Source: Mesorhizobium plurifarium (lineage in GTDB: Bacteria; Pseudomonadota; Alphaproteobacteria; Rhizobiales; Rhizobiaceae). From it: a DNA stretch of 64,000 nucleotides. The translations under genes were made by a program, and so were the position numbers. Where the stretch lies: NCBI GenBank assembly GCA_000824785.1, contig CCNB01000044.1, forward strand, positions 62,001-126,000. The letters run 5' to 3'. Below, one piece after another: positions 34,933-42,940 of this stretch; positions within the stretch are counted from its first letter, which is position 1; each line of letters begins with the position of its first letter. Under the pieces are notes generated by a model. It ran no database searches. It had not been told where the DNA came from and worked only from the letters and a program-made list of their open reading frames with translations.

Positions 34933-34987
34933 CACGACAAGATTGGTGGTTGTCCAGTCGTTTTCCGGAAGGATCCAGGTCCAGTTC

Positions 34988-36430
34988 ATGAATGCCTTGC
35001 CGCCCAATTCCGCATCGCTGATCGCCGCGCTGGCGGGCATGCTGTCCGACGGCGGGCTGCTGACCGAGGCAGAGGACCTGATCCGCTACAGCCGCGACTG
35101 GTCGGGCGACCATTTCGGCCGGCCACTGGCGGTGGCGCGGCCGGCTTCGGTCGAAGAGATGTCTGCGCTGATGCGGCACTGCCATGCCGAGCGCGTCCCC
35201 GTGGTGCCGCAAGGCGGGCTGACCGGCCTTGTCGGCGCGGCGGTGGCGGCCGACGGCAACGAGGTCGTCGTCTCGCTGGAGCGTATGAACAAGATCCGTT
35301 CGATCAGCCCGATCGACTTCGCCATGGTGGTCGAGGCCGGCTGCATTCTCGAGGACGCCAAACGCGCCGCCGAGGCGAACGATTGCATCCTGCCGATCAC
35401 CTTCGGCGCGCAAGGCAGCTGCCGCATCGGCGGCAATGTCGCCACCAATGCCGGCGGCTTCAACGTGCTGCGCTACGGCATGACGCGCGACCTGGTGCTC
35501 GGCCTCGAAGTGGTGCTGGCCGACGGCCGCGTCTGGAACGGGCTGAAGGTGCTGCGCAAGGACAATCGCGGCTATGATCTGAAGCAGGTCTTCATCGGCT
35601 CGGAAGGCACGCTCGGCATCGTCACCGCAGCGGCGCTGAAACTCTTTCCCGGGCCGACGCAGATCGAAACGGCCCTCGTCGGCCTGCGTTCGGTCGAGGA
35701 CGCGATGGCCCTCTATGCGCGGGCGCGGCGCGGCTGCAGCGACCTGCTCACCGCCTTCGAGCTGATCCTGCGCGGCGGCATCGAGATCACCATGCGCGAG
35801 GGGAAGGACTTTCCCGATCCGCTTGCCGAAGCCTATCCGGCCTATGTGTTGATCGAGGTTTCCGGCGGCGGGCTGATCAATCTCAAGGATATGCTTTTGA
35901 GTTTTCTCGCCGGCGCCGAGGATCTCGTCCAGGACGGCGTCGTGGCATCGACGCGGGCGCAGGCCGAGCGCCTGTGGCTCTACCGCGAGATCATGGTCGA
36001 GCGGCAGGGCCGCGGCGGGCGCTATCTGCGCACCGATGTTTCGGTGCCGATTTCGAAACTTGCCGATTTCGTCACCGACGCGCTCTTCGAACTGGGACGG
36101 GCGAGACCCGACGCGCTGCCCGTCACCTATGGCCATGTCGGGGACGGCAACATCCATCTGAACGTCGTGCCGCCGGAAGGCATGGGCGCCGAGGCGATCG
36201 AGCATCTGTTCGAGCAGGCGGAAGCCGAGATATTCGCCGTCGTCGACCGCTATGGCGGCTCAATCAGCGCCGAGCACGGCATCGGCCGGGTCAAGCAGCG
36301 GGCCTTCCTCGAGCGCATCGATCCGGTGACGCTCGATCTCGCGGCAGGCATCAAGGACGCCTTCGATCCGCGCCATATATTGAGCAACGGCCGCATTCTG
36401 GCGTCCGCATCCGCGCTCGACTATAGGTGA
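34988..36430 (+). CDS. FAD-linked D-2-hydroxyacid dehydrogenase, GlcD/LDH type
   Basis: The start is taken at the ATG 34988; the frame runs on upstream through the operator, which cannot be coding if the promoter is right. The 480-residue flavoprotein has the PCMH-type FAD domain with VVPQGGLTGLVGAAV and GSCRIGGNVATNAGG, and the C-terminal substrate domain with HVGDGNIHLNV and SAEHGIGRVKQ. Such enzymes oxidise D-lactate, glycolate or D-2-hydroxyglutarate-type acids. It is followed by the GntR gene after three bases, forming a two-gene operon. Confidence 0.87.
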   Translation: MNALPPNSASLIAALAGMLSDGGLLTEAEDLIRYSRDWSGDHFGRPLAVARPASVEEMSALMRHCHAERVPVVPQGGLTGLVGAAVAADGNEVVVSLERMNKIRSISPIDFAMVVEAGCILEDAKRAAEANDCILPITFGAQGSCRIGGNVATNAGGFNVLRYGMTRDLVLGLEVVLADGRVWNGLKVLRKDNRGYDLKQVFIGSEGTLGIVTAAALKLFPGPTQIETALVGLRSVEDAMALYARARRGCSDLLTAFELILRGGIEITMREGKDFPDPLAEAYPAYVLIEVSGGGLINLKDMLLSFLAGAEDLVQDGVVASTRAQAERLWLYREIMVERQGRGGRYLRTDVSVPISKLADFVTDALFELGRARPDALPVTYGHVGDGNIHLNVVPPEGMGAEAIEHLFEQAEAEIFAVVDRYGGSISAEHGIGRVKQRAFLERIDPVTLDLAAGIKDAFDPRHILSNGRILASASALDYR

Positions 36431-36433
36431 GCG

Positions 36434-37213
36434 ATGACGCTGAAGCTCGACAAGGTCAATCGCGGTCCGCACCTCTCCACCCTGGTGGCGAGTTCGATCT
36501 CGCGCGAGATCGCGCAAGGGCGTCTGAAACCCGGCGATCAACTGCCGACCGAACAGGCGCTGGCGACCACGTTCGGGGTCAGCCGCAACGTGGTGCGCGA
36601 AGCGATCGCCAGGCTGCGCTCGGAAGGCCGCATCTGGTCGCAGCAGGGCAGGGGCGCCTTCGTCGCCGACGCAACCAATGCCACGGTGCTGACGATCGAC
36701 TATGAGACCTTGCAGCGGGCGGATTCCTTCCGCAACCTGTTCGAGCTGCGCGGCATGCTGGAGGTGCAGATCGCAGCGCTGGCCGCGACCCGCCGCTCCG
36801 ATGCCGATATCGAGGCGATGGAGCAGGCGCTCGATGGGATGCGCACGGCGCCCTATGGCAGCGTCGCCTGGCTGAAGAACGACCTCGGCTTCCACCGCGC
36901 CGTCGCCGAAGCGACCCGGAACCCTTACATGGGCCAGTTTCTCGTCTTCGTCTCGGAACGGGTGCGCGAAAGCATCCTGGCCGCCGGCAACCAGCAGAAG
37001 TCCGACGACATGGCGCGCACGACACTGGGCGAGCACGAGCGCATCCTGACAGCGATCAAGGCCGGCGACGCGAAGGGCGCGAGCGCGGCGATGACGCGGC
37101 ATCTCGCAGGTGCCGCCTCACGCGTGGGACTCCCGGGAGGTGACGCCGAGGCCGCGTCGCCGGCACGGCATTCGCGGCTGCGGAAGGCTATGCGCGGGCG
37201 GGCTGCGGGGTAG
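36434..37213 (+). CDS. GntR-family regulator, FadR type (candidate for the four-site regulon)
   Basis: The 259-residue protein has a winged helix at about residues 15-85 (GVSRNVVREAIARLRSEGRI, then QQGRGAFV as the wing) and an FCD domain with DLGFHRAVAEATRNPYMG and a late GEHERILTAIKAGDAKGAS. Its gene lies in the operon under the TTGTATGATAA site at 34922. The same operator is found at 29522, 39247 and 41478. It is therefore the best candidate to control the CUT2 importer, GMC oxidoreductase, aldo/keto reductase/lactonase pair and Liv-type importer. Confidence 0.86.
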   Translation: MTLKLDKVNRGPHLSTLVASSISREIAQGRLKPGDQLPTEQALATTFGVSRNVVREAIARLRSEGRIWSQQGRGAFVADATNATVLTIDYETLQRADSFRNLFELRGMLEVQIAALAATRRSDADIEAMEQALDGMRTAPYGSVAWLKNDLGFHRAVAEATRNPYMGQFLVFVSERVRESILAAGNQQKSDDMARTTLGEHERILTAIKAGDAKGASAAMTRHLAGAASRVGLPGGDAEAASPARHSRLRKAMRGRAAG

Positions 37214-37233
37214 GGTTCGCGCCATCCGCCTCC

Positions 37234-38139
37234 TCACTCGGCTGCGACTTCATTCAATGAAACGCCGTTGAGCCCGGCAACAATATCCGACAGCGCCGGC
37301 ACAAATCTCTCGCCGTGTCCCGTAGCCACCGCCGTCGCAAAACCGTTGCGCACGACGGCGCCGACCGGGTTGGCGATGCCGGCGGCCTGGGCAAAGGAGG
37401 CGAGGTAGGTCATGTCCTTCAGCGCATTGGCGATGGCGAAGCGCTGGGCGTTCTCGTTGCGGTTGAGCACGAAGTCGAAGAAGGCCTGGTAGAAGCCGCA
37501 ATCCATGCGGCTGCCGGAAATCACGCTGTTGAACACCTGCGGCGTCAGCCCGGCCTTGGCGCCCAGCGTCAGCGCCTCCGAATAGATCGCGGAATAACCC
37601 ATCGAGATGAAATTGTTGAGCAGCTTCATGGTGTGGCCGCTGCCGGTCGGGCCGGTGTGGACGACGCGCGCGGCGAAGGCTTCGAGCACCGGACGCGCGC
37701 GGGCGACCGCTTCCGCCGCGCCGCCGACCATGACGTCGAGCTTGCCTTCGGCGGCCTCCTTCGGCGTGCGCGCCAGCGGCGCGTCGATCAGCGTCACGCC
37801 CTTGGCGGCGAGCTCGGCGGCAAGCGCGATCGTCGAGGAGGGGTTCGAGGTCGAGCAGTCGACGATCAGCAGCGGCTTACCGGAGGCTGCAAGCCCTTGC
37901 GGTCCTTTCACGACCGCCTCCACCTGCGGCGAGCCGGTGACGCAAAGGAGAACGATGTCGCAGCCTTCCGCGAGCGCGCGCGGCGTCGCCGCCTGGCGGG
38001 CGCCGGCGCTGACCAGCTTCAGCGCCGCCTCCTGGTTGCGGTGCGCCCAGACCGTCAGCGGCCAGCCCTTGGCCACGATGTTTGCTGCCATGCCCGAGCC
38101 CATGGCGCCCAGGCCGACAAAGCCGATTTGCTGCTTCAT
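37234..38139 (-). CDS. 3-hydroxyisobutyrate dehydrogenase-family oxidoreductase
   Basis: The start is set at 38139; the longer frame to 38331 lacks a ribosome-binding site. The 301-residue NAD(P)-dependent beta-hydroxyacid dehydrogenase has the Rossmann motif GFVGLGAMGSGMAANI (6-21), substrate-binding DAPLARTPKEAAEGKL (119-134) and catalytic K172 (GHTMKLLNNF). Members include tartronate-semialdehyde reductase and 3-hydroxyisobutyrate dehydrogenase. In a sugar-acid island the first is plausible. The substrate segment differs from the usual DAPVSGG motif. It is divergent from the GntR gene at 38331. Confidence 0.85.
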   Translation of the reverse strand: MKQQIGFVGLGAMGSGMAANIVAKGWPLTVWAHRNQEAALKLVSAGARQAATPRALAEGCDIVLLCVTGSPQVEAVVKGPQGLAASGKPLLIVDCSTSNPSSTIALAAELAAKGVTLIDAPLARTPKEAAEGKLDVMVGGAAEAVARARPVLEAFAARVVHTGPTGSGHTMKLLNNFISMGYSAIYSEALTLGAKAGLTPQVFNSVISGSRMDCGFYQAFFDFVLNRNENAQRFAIANALKDMTYLASFAQAAGIANPVGAVVRNGFATAVATGHGERFVPALSDIVAGLNGVSLNEVAAE

Positions 38140-38330
38140 GTTGGTCTTCCAGTGCTGTTTAAGTCGCTGTCTTGATGGATGTCGTTGTCCCGGAACCGCT
38201 GCATCGGTCTGGGGCGGTATGCGTCGGGTCCAAAGAAACGAATGATTGCCGTTGCAACCAACCAGTGCGATCCTTGGCGTAAGAATCGATTTAAGGGACC
38301 GGTTTTCCGATGGCGGATCGCGAGGGAGCA

Positions 38331-39059
38331 ATGTTCGGTGCCATTCGCCAGTCTCCCAATCTCAGGGGCGAACTGGTGGACAAGTTTGCCGCGCAGATCG
38401 AAGCCGGCGATCTCGCGCCTGGCCAGCGGCTGCCCACCGAGCAGGAGATCGTCAACGCGACCGGCGTCAGCCGGACCGTGGTGCGCGAGGCGCTGGCGTC
38501 GCTGCGCGCGCGAGGGCTGATCACGACGCGCCAGGGCCTCGGCGCTTTCGTGGCGCAGGAGCCGCCGCCCAAGACCTTCTCGATCGTGCCGACGGATGTC
38601 GCATCGATCGACGATATCCTGGCCGTGCTCGAGCTGCGCATGGGCGTCGAGGCGGAAGCGGCGGCGCTGGCGGCTACGCGCCGGACCGCGAGGGACCTTG
38701 CCCTCATGGCCAGGCAGCTCGATGCCATCGACCGGGCGATTGCCGAGACGGGTCTTGCCGCGACCGAGGATGCGGCTTTCCATCGGGCGATTTCGCTCGC
38801 CTCGCACAACGCCTATTTCAGCCGGCTCTTCGACACGTTCGGCACCGCCATGATCCCGCGGCAATGGACGCAATTCGATCGCCTGGAGCCCACCGAACGC
38901 GAACGGCATTTCGAGCGGACGCGGCGCGAGCACCGGGCGATCCACGACGCCATCGAGGCGCGCGACGCCAAGGCGGCGCAGCGCGCGATGCGGCTGCACC
39001 TGACCCGTTCCTACAAGCGCTTCGAGCAGCTCCGCGACGGCGCCGGACATCTGAAATAG
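38331..39059 (+). CDS. GntR-family regulator, FCD type
   Basis: The ATG at 38331 is six bases behind GCGAGGGAG and is preferred; 38310 is an in-frame alternative. The 242-residue protein has a winged helix (TGVSRTVVREALASLRARGL, wing RQGLGAFV) and an FCD domain with AAFHRAISLASHNAY and a late REHRAIHDAIEARDAKAAQ. It resembles the product encoded at 62588. It is divergent from the hydroxyacid dehydrogenase gene and probably controls it. Its own operator was not identified in the 191-bp gap. Confidence 0.84.
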   Translation: MFGAIRQSPNLRGELVDKFAAQIEAGDLAPGQRLPTEQEIVNATGVSRTVVREALASLRARGLITTRQGLGAFVAQEPPPKTFSIVPTDVASIDDILAVLELRMGVEAEAAALAATRRTARDLALMARQLDAIDRAIAETGLAATEDAAFHRAISLASHNAYFSRLFDTFGTAMIPRQWTQFDRLEPTERERHFERTRREHRAIHDAIEARDAKAAQRAMRLHLTRSYKRFEQLRDGAGHLK

Positions 39060-39060
39060 A

Positions 39061-39078
39061 TCGGGCGAGGGCGCCCGA
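39061..39078 (+). terminator. Hairpin after GntR gene
   Basis: TCGGGCG and CGCCCGA form a perfect 7-bp stem with a four-base loop, starting one base after the stop codon. The T-tract is missing. From here to 39325 (about 265 bp) there is no gene, only the promoter at 39231. Confidence 0.5.
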
Positions 39079-39230
39079 GCGGTGCCTGGCCTGCCGCGAC
39101 AGGAGGCGGCTACGGCCCGACGTTCTAAGTCCGGCCGGCCTCGATCGGCATCTTGCGCGAATGCCAGGAGCATCTCGTCGTCCTCCAGCCTTCCTATAGA
39201 TCCAAACCCGGCGCTATCCGTAATCACCTT

Positions 39231-39258
39231 TTGCATGCTTACAGGGTTGTCATACAAC
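39231..39258 (+). promoter_or_regulatory. Promoter with GGG-TTGTCATACAA operator (site C)
   Basis: TTGCAT (39231-39236) and TACAAC (39253-39258) are 16 bp apart. The operator TTGTCATACAA at 39247-39257 follows GGG and covers the -10 box. It belongs to the four-site family at 29522, 34922 and 41478. Confidence 0.6.
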
Positions 39259-39325
39259 TATCCGATCTGATATTCCTGCCGCCACGACCCGTCAAGACGA
39301 CGCGGGCTTTGAGGAGTGAGTTTCC

Positions 39326-40312
39326 ATGCATCAAAGGCGATTTGGCCGCACCGGCTGGCAAGTGTCGGAAATTGGCTTCGGCAGCTGGGCGATCGGCGCC
39401 GACTGGGGAGACGTCGAGGAGAAGGACGCCATTGCGGCGCTGAATGCCGCGCTCGATTCAGGCGTGAGCATGATCGACACCGCCGATGTCTATGGCGACG
39501 GCCGGGCGGAGAAGCTGATCGCCAAGACGCTCAAGGGGCGGGGCGGCGCAAGACCGATCGTCGCCACCAAGGCCGGCAAGCGGCTGAACCCGCATGTCGC
39601 CTCCGGCTACAACCGCAAGAACCTGACCAGCTTCGTCGAGCGCAGCATGCGCTATCTCGAGGTCGACGTCCTCGATCTGGTGCAGCTCCACTGTCCGATG
39701 ACGGAAGTCTTCTACCAGCCCGAGACATTCGAGGCGCTGGAGAGGCTGGTCGAGGAAGGCAAGATCCGCCACTACGGCGTCAGCGTCGAAAAGGTCGAGG
39801 AAGGCATCAAGGCGCTGCAATATCCCGGCGTCGCCAGCGTCCAGATCATCTACAACATGTTCCGGCAGCGTCCGGCGGAGCTGTTCTTCGACATGGCGCT
39901 CCAGAAGGACGTCGCCATCATCGTCAGGGTGCCGCTGGCCAGCGGCCTCTTGTCCGGCAAGTTCCGCAGCGATTCCAATTTCAGCGCCAAGGACCACCGC
40001 AACTACAACCGGCAAGGCGAGGCCTTCGACGTCGGCGAGACATTCTCCGGCGTGAATTATGAGGAAGGACTGCAGGCGGTCGAGGAATTGCGGCCGTTGC
40101 TGCCGCCAGGCGCGACAATGGCGCAATGGGCGCTGCGCTGGATCCTGATGAACCCGGCGGTGACGGTGACCATTCCGGGCGCCAAGTCCGTCCGGCAGGC
40201 ACAGGAGAACGCCGCCGCGTCCGACCTGCCGGCGCTGTCGCCGCAACTGATGGAGCGCATCGCCGACATCTATGAGCGGCGCATCAAGCCCGCCGTGCAC
40301 CAGCGCTGGTAA
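39326..40312 (+). CDS. Aldo/keto reductase, sugar-dehydrogenase-like
   Basis: The ATG follows TGAGGAGTGAGTTTCC. The 328-residue TIM-barrel enzyme has D51, Y56 (MIDTADVYGDG), K82 (ATKAG) and H122 (VQLHCP), the usual catalytic tetrad, and GVSVEKVEEG for cofactor binding. It lies five bases before an amidohydrolase of the sugar-lactonase type, which suggests oxidation of a sugar to a lactone that the next enzyme opens. It differs in sequence from the reductase encoded at 20668. Confidence 0.86.
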   Translation: MHQRRFGRTGWQVSEIGFGSWAIGADWGDVEEKDAIAALNAALDSGVSMIDTADVYGDGRAEKLIAKTLKGRGGARPIVATKAGKRLNPHVASGYNRKNLTSFVERSMRYLEVDVLDLVQLHCPMTEVFYQPETFEALERLVEEGKIRHYGVSVEKVEEGIKALQYPGVASVQIIYNMFRQRPAELFFDMALQKDVAIIVRVPLASGLLSGKFRSDSNFSAKDHRNYNRQGEAFDVGETFSGVNYEEGLQAVEELRPLLPPGATMAQWALRWILMNPAVTVTIPGAKSVRQAQENAAASDLPALSPQLMERIADIYERRIKPAVHQRW

Positions 40313-40317
40313 GCGCC

Positions 40318-41241
40318 ATGGGCAGCGACAGGCCTCTGGTTGCTGGTGAGCAACTTGTTGCTGGTGAGCAACTTGTTGCTGGTAAGCAACTTGTTATCGA
40401 CGGGCATCAGCATTTCTGGGACCCGGCGGACGGATCCTGCGGCTGGATGACGGAGGATTACGCCGCCATCCGCCGGGTGTTCTCGCCCGACGATCTCAAG
40501 CCGGCGCTCGCCGCGGCCGGCGTGGATAAAACCATCCTGGTCCAGACATGGCATTCGCTGGACGAGACCCTGGCATTTCAGGAGACGGCAAGCCGGACCG
40601 ATTTCGTCGCCGGCGTCGTCGGCTGGGTCGACCTCACGGATCCTGCGGTCGGCGCCACGCTGTCCGAGCTGAAGGCGCGCCCGGATGGCCCCGCTCTTGT
40701 CGGCATCCGTCACCTCGTCCACAACGAGGCCGATCCGAACTGGCTGCTGCGCGAGGATGTCCAGCGCGGGCTGGCCGCTGTCGCCGAGGCGGGCCTCGCC
40801 TATGACCTTTTGTTGAAGGAGCCGCAGATCCCCGCGGCTCTGCAGACGGTGGAACGGCATCCCAATTTGCGTTTCGTCGTCGACCACATCGCAAAACCGC
40901 GCATCGCGCAGCACGCGATGGAGCCGTGGGCCCGATTGATGCAAGGCTTCAAGGCGCATCGCGACCACGTCTGGTGCAAGCTGTCGGGAATGGTCACGGA
41001 GGCCGACTGGCGGCATTGGAAAAGCCAGGACCTGCGGCCCTATGTCGACGCAGTGCTTTCGATCTTCGGGCCGTCGCGATGCCTGTTCGGCTCGGACTGG
41101 CCGGTCTGCCTCGTCGCCGCCGACTATCAGTCGGTCAAACGCGCGTTGAGCGGCTGCCTTTCCGGGCTGACGGAAGAGGAACGGTCGCAGATTTTTGGCG
41201 CCTCCGCCATCGAGGCGTACCGCCTGCCGATCCAGTCATAG
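40318..41241 (+). CDS. Amidohydrolase-2 family protein, sugar-lactonase-like
   Basis: The 307-residue TIM-barrel hydrolase has the H-x-H metal motif at H30 and H32 (IDGHQHFWDP), later FVVDHIAKP and the C-terminal acid in LFGSDWPVCL. The closest described roles are L-fuconolactone and L-rhamnonolactone hydrolases. The N-terminus is odd: before VIDGHQHFW, where related proteins usually begin, it has three copies of a six-residue unit (VAGEQL, VAGEQL, VAGKQL), encoded by an 18-bp tandem repeat. Start and stop are five bases from the previous gene, with no good ribosome-binding site. Confidence 0.82.
   Translation: MGSDRPLVAGEQLVAGEQLVAGKQLVIDGHQHFWDPADGSCGWMTEDYAAIRRVFSPDDLKPALAAAGVDKTILVQTWHSLDETLAFQETASRTDFVAGVVGWVDLTDPAVGATLSELKARPDGPALVGIRHLVHNEADPNWLLREDVQRGLAAVAEAGLAYDLLLKEPQIPAALQTVERHPNLRFVVDHIAKPRIAQHAMEPWARLMQGFKAHRDHVWCKLSGMVTEADWRHWKSQDLRPYVDAVLSIFGPSRCLFGSDWPVCLVAADYQSVKRALSGCLSGLTEEERSQIFGASAIEAYRLPIQS
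40339..40392 (+). repeat. Three in-frame 18-bp tandem repeats
   Basis: GTTGCTGGTGAGCAACTT occurs twice exactly (40339-40356 and 40357-40374) and a third time with one G-to-A change (40375-40392). Each unit is itself a hairpin, with GTTGCT/AGCAAC arms around GGTG. Slippage would add or remove six residues without changing the frame. Confidence 0.95.
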
Positions 41242-41458
41242 CGACAACACCCGATCGGCCGCTTGTCCGCCCCGGGCCCGTCGAAGGGCCATGATGGCGA
41301 CAATTTGCGTCCTCCGGTCGCGGCTTTGCACCGACCTGCCGCCGCATCCCGACCCTGTTGCCGCCGGCCACTTTCTCGCGCGTTCCGGACCCCGGCGCTC
41401 CGAGCCTCGGACGATGCCTCCCGGCCGTTCTCGCCATGGGGAGCCATATTGACAAGCC

Positions 41459-41500
41459 TTGTTACATGGTAATAGGGTTGTATGACAAGTTGCCATGTAA
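41459..41500 (+). promoter_or_regulatory. Promoter with operator nested in a larger inverted repeat (site D)
   Basis: TTGTTA (41459-41464) and TATGAC (41481-41486) are 16 bp apart. The operator TTGTATGACAA at 41478-41488 follows GGG. Around it, TTACATGG (41462-41469) and CCATGTAA (41493-41500) form outer arms that extend to 11 positions with one mismatch. The 272-bp gap from 41242 otherwise holds only a weak GGCCC/GGGCC hairpin at 41275-41290. Confidence 0.6.
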
Positions 41501-41513
41501 GGGAGGAACGTGC

Positions 41514-42746
41514 ATGAGACAGCTAGGACTTGGGTTGGCCGTGGCGGCAGCGGGGTTCGCCATGGCTTTGCAGACAGCCCGCGCCGACGAGGAACTGCCC
41601 ATCGGCGTCATCGCCGCGCAGTCGGGCTCATTCGTCTCGGCCGGCAACACCATTGTCGGCGCGGCCAATCTGGCGGCGCAGCAGATCAACGACGCCGGCG
41701 GCATCAAGGTCGGCGACAAGACCTACAAGATCAAGCTCTATATCCGTGACAACAGGACCGATGTGAACGTCACCATCGCGGCCGCGCGCGAGCTGGTCAA
41801 CGACATCGGCGTCAAGGCGATCTGGGGCACCGAGACGCATGACTTCTCGGTGTCCATGGCCAAGATCACCGGTCCGGCCAAGGTGCTGCAGTTTTCCGGA
41901 AACAGCTCGCTCGGCGCCGTGCTCGACGACAAGGCGGTCGCCGACGACGGCTGGCTGCATTATGCGTTCCAGAGCGAGCCGCAGGAATGGCAGCGCAGCG
42001 GCAGCACGGCCAAGGGTGTCCTGTCGCTGCTGACGCCGCAGCTGAAGTCGCCGCCGAAGCATTCGGTGGTGTTCGTCGGCAACGACGCGACCGGGCAGTA
42101 TCTGTCCTCGCACTACGTCAAGGCGCTCGAGGCCGAAGGCCAGAAGGTCGACCTGGTGCAGTATCCGCCGGACACGACCGACTTCTCGCCGCTGCTCACC
42201 CGCATCAAGGGCATGAAGCCCGATATCGTGCATTTCTGGTACAATGGCGATTCAACGCTCACCGCCTTTCCGCAGGCCCTCAAGCTCGGCGTGGCGCCGT
42301 CCTATTTCCTGTTCGGCGTCGATCCGGGCATCTACCAGGAGCGCAGCCTCAAGGCGGATGTGCCGGTGACGCTGAGCTGTGTGCCGGTCTGCTGGGGTTC
42401 CTCGCCGTACCCCGAGGTGAAGCAGTATTTCGAAAAATATTTCGGCCTCGGCGCCGCCAAGGGTCCGCAGTCCTCGGTCTCGCTGCTCTATTACGACTAC
42501 TTCTTCTGGTACGCCAAGGCGCTGGAAAAGGTCGGCAAGCTCGACGATCCGGATGCGGTGGTCGCGGAGCTCCTGAAGTCCGACTACAAGGGCGTCGTGT
42601 CGCCTGTGCCGCTTGTCTTCAACAAGCATCACCAGGTCACCTTCGCGACCGAGGTGTGCATGGTCGAGCCCAACACATCCGACCAGTTTAAATGCGCGGT
42701 CGAACAGCCGCCGGCCGCTCCGCCGCCCGGCGACAATGGCGGCTGA
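41514..42746 (+). CDS. Liv-type periplasmic ligand-binding protein
   Basis: The start follows AAGGGAGGAACGTGC. The 410-residue protein has a Sec signal peptide (MRQLGLGLAVAAAGFAMALQ, cleavage near TARA/DEE) and the Peripla_BP_6 fold: PIGVIAAQSGSFVSAGNTI at the mature start, IYIRDN-type strand IKLYIRDNRTDVNVT and FVGNDATGQYLSSHYVKALE. It delivers its ligand to the permeases encoded at 42941 and 43815. Liv-type systems carry branched-chain amino acids, amides, urea or aromatic acids, so the ligand need not be a branched-chain amino acid. Confidence 0.88.
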   Translation: MRQLGLGLAVAAAGFAMALQTARADEELPIGVIAAQSGSFVSAGNTIVGAANLAAQQINDAGGIKVGDKTYKIKLYIRDNRTDVNVTIAAARELVNDIGVKAIWGTETHDFSVSMAKITGPAKVLQFSGNSSLGAVLDDKAVADDGWLHYAFQSEPQEWQRSGSTAKGVLSLLTPQLKSPPKHSVVFVGNDATGQYLSSHYVKALEAEGQKVDLVQYPPDTTDFSPLLTRIKGMKPDIVHFWYNGDSTLTAFPQALKLGVAPSYFLFGVDPGIYQERSLKADVPVTLSCVPVCWGSSPYPEVKQYFEKYFGLGAAKGPQSSVSLLYYDYFFWYAKALEKVGKLDDPDAVVAELLKSDYKGVVSPVPLVFNKHHQVTFATEVCMVEPNTSDQFKCAVEQPPAAPPPGDNGG

Positions 42747-42757
42747 GGCGGCCCGCT

Positions 42758-42863
42758 AGAGCATGTCTCCCGAAAGTGGGAACCGGTTTCGGGACAAAGA
42801 CATGCGTAGAATCAAGAACCTAAAGCGCAGGGAGCGAATCTGAAAGATCGCGGCGCGCTTTAG
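42758..42863. repeat. RIME-like double-palindrome intergenic element
   Basis: The first hairpin has GCATGTC/GACATGC outer arms (42761-42805) and CCCGAAA/TTTCGGG inner arms. The second has CTAAAGCGC (42820-42828) and GCGCTTTAG (42855-42863). This two-module layout matches rhizobial intergenic mosaic elements. It fills most of the 194-bp gap between the binding-protein and permease genes. Confidence 0.75.
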
Positions 42864-42940
42864 AATATCCGACATCGGGATGGGCGGCGAGATTTTCGGC
42901 TCCGCCCATCCTTCCCCTGCAGGCTCGTCACCCGGATTTG

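Noticed and set aside
34922..34987. In-frame TTG start for the FAD dehydrogenase 22 codons upstream
   Set aside because: The TTG is the first codon of the TTGTATGATAA operator and overlaps the proposed -10 box, so it cannot be in the transcript if the promoter is right.
40339..40392. CRISPR-like repeats
   Set aside because: The units are directly adjacent with no spacers and lie within a coding frame.
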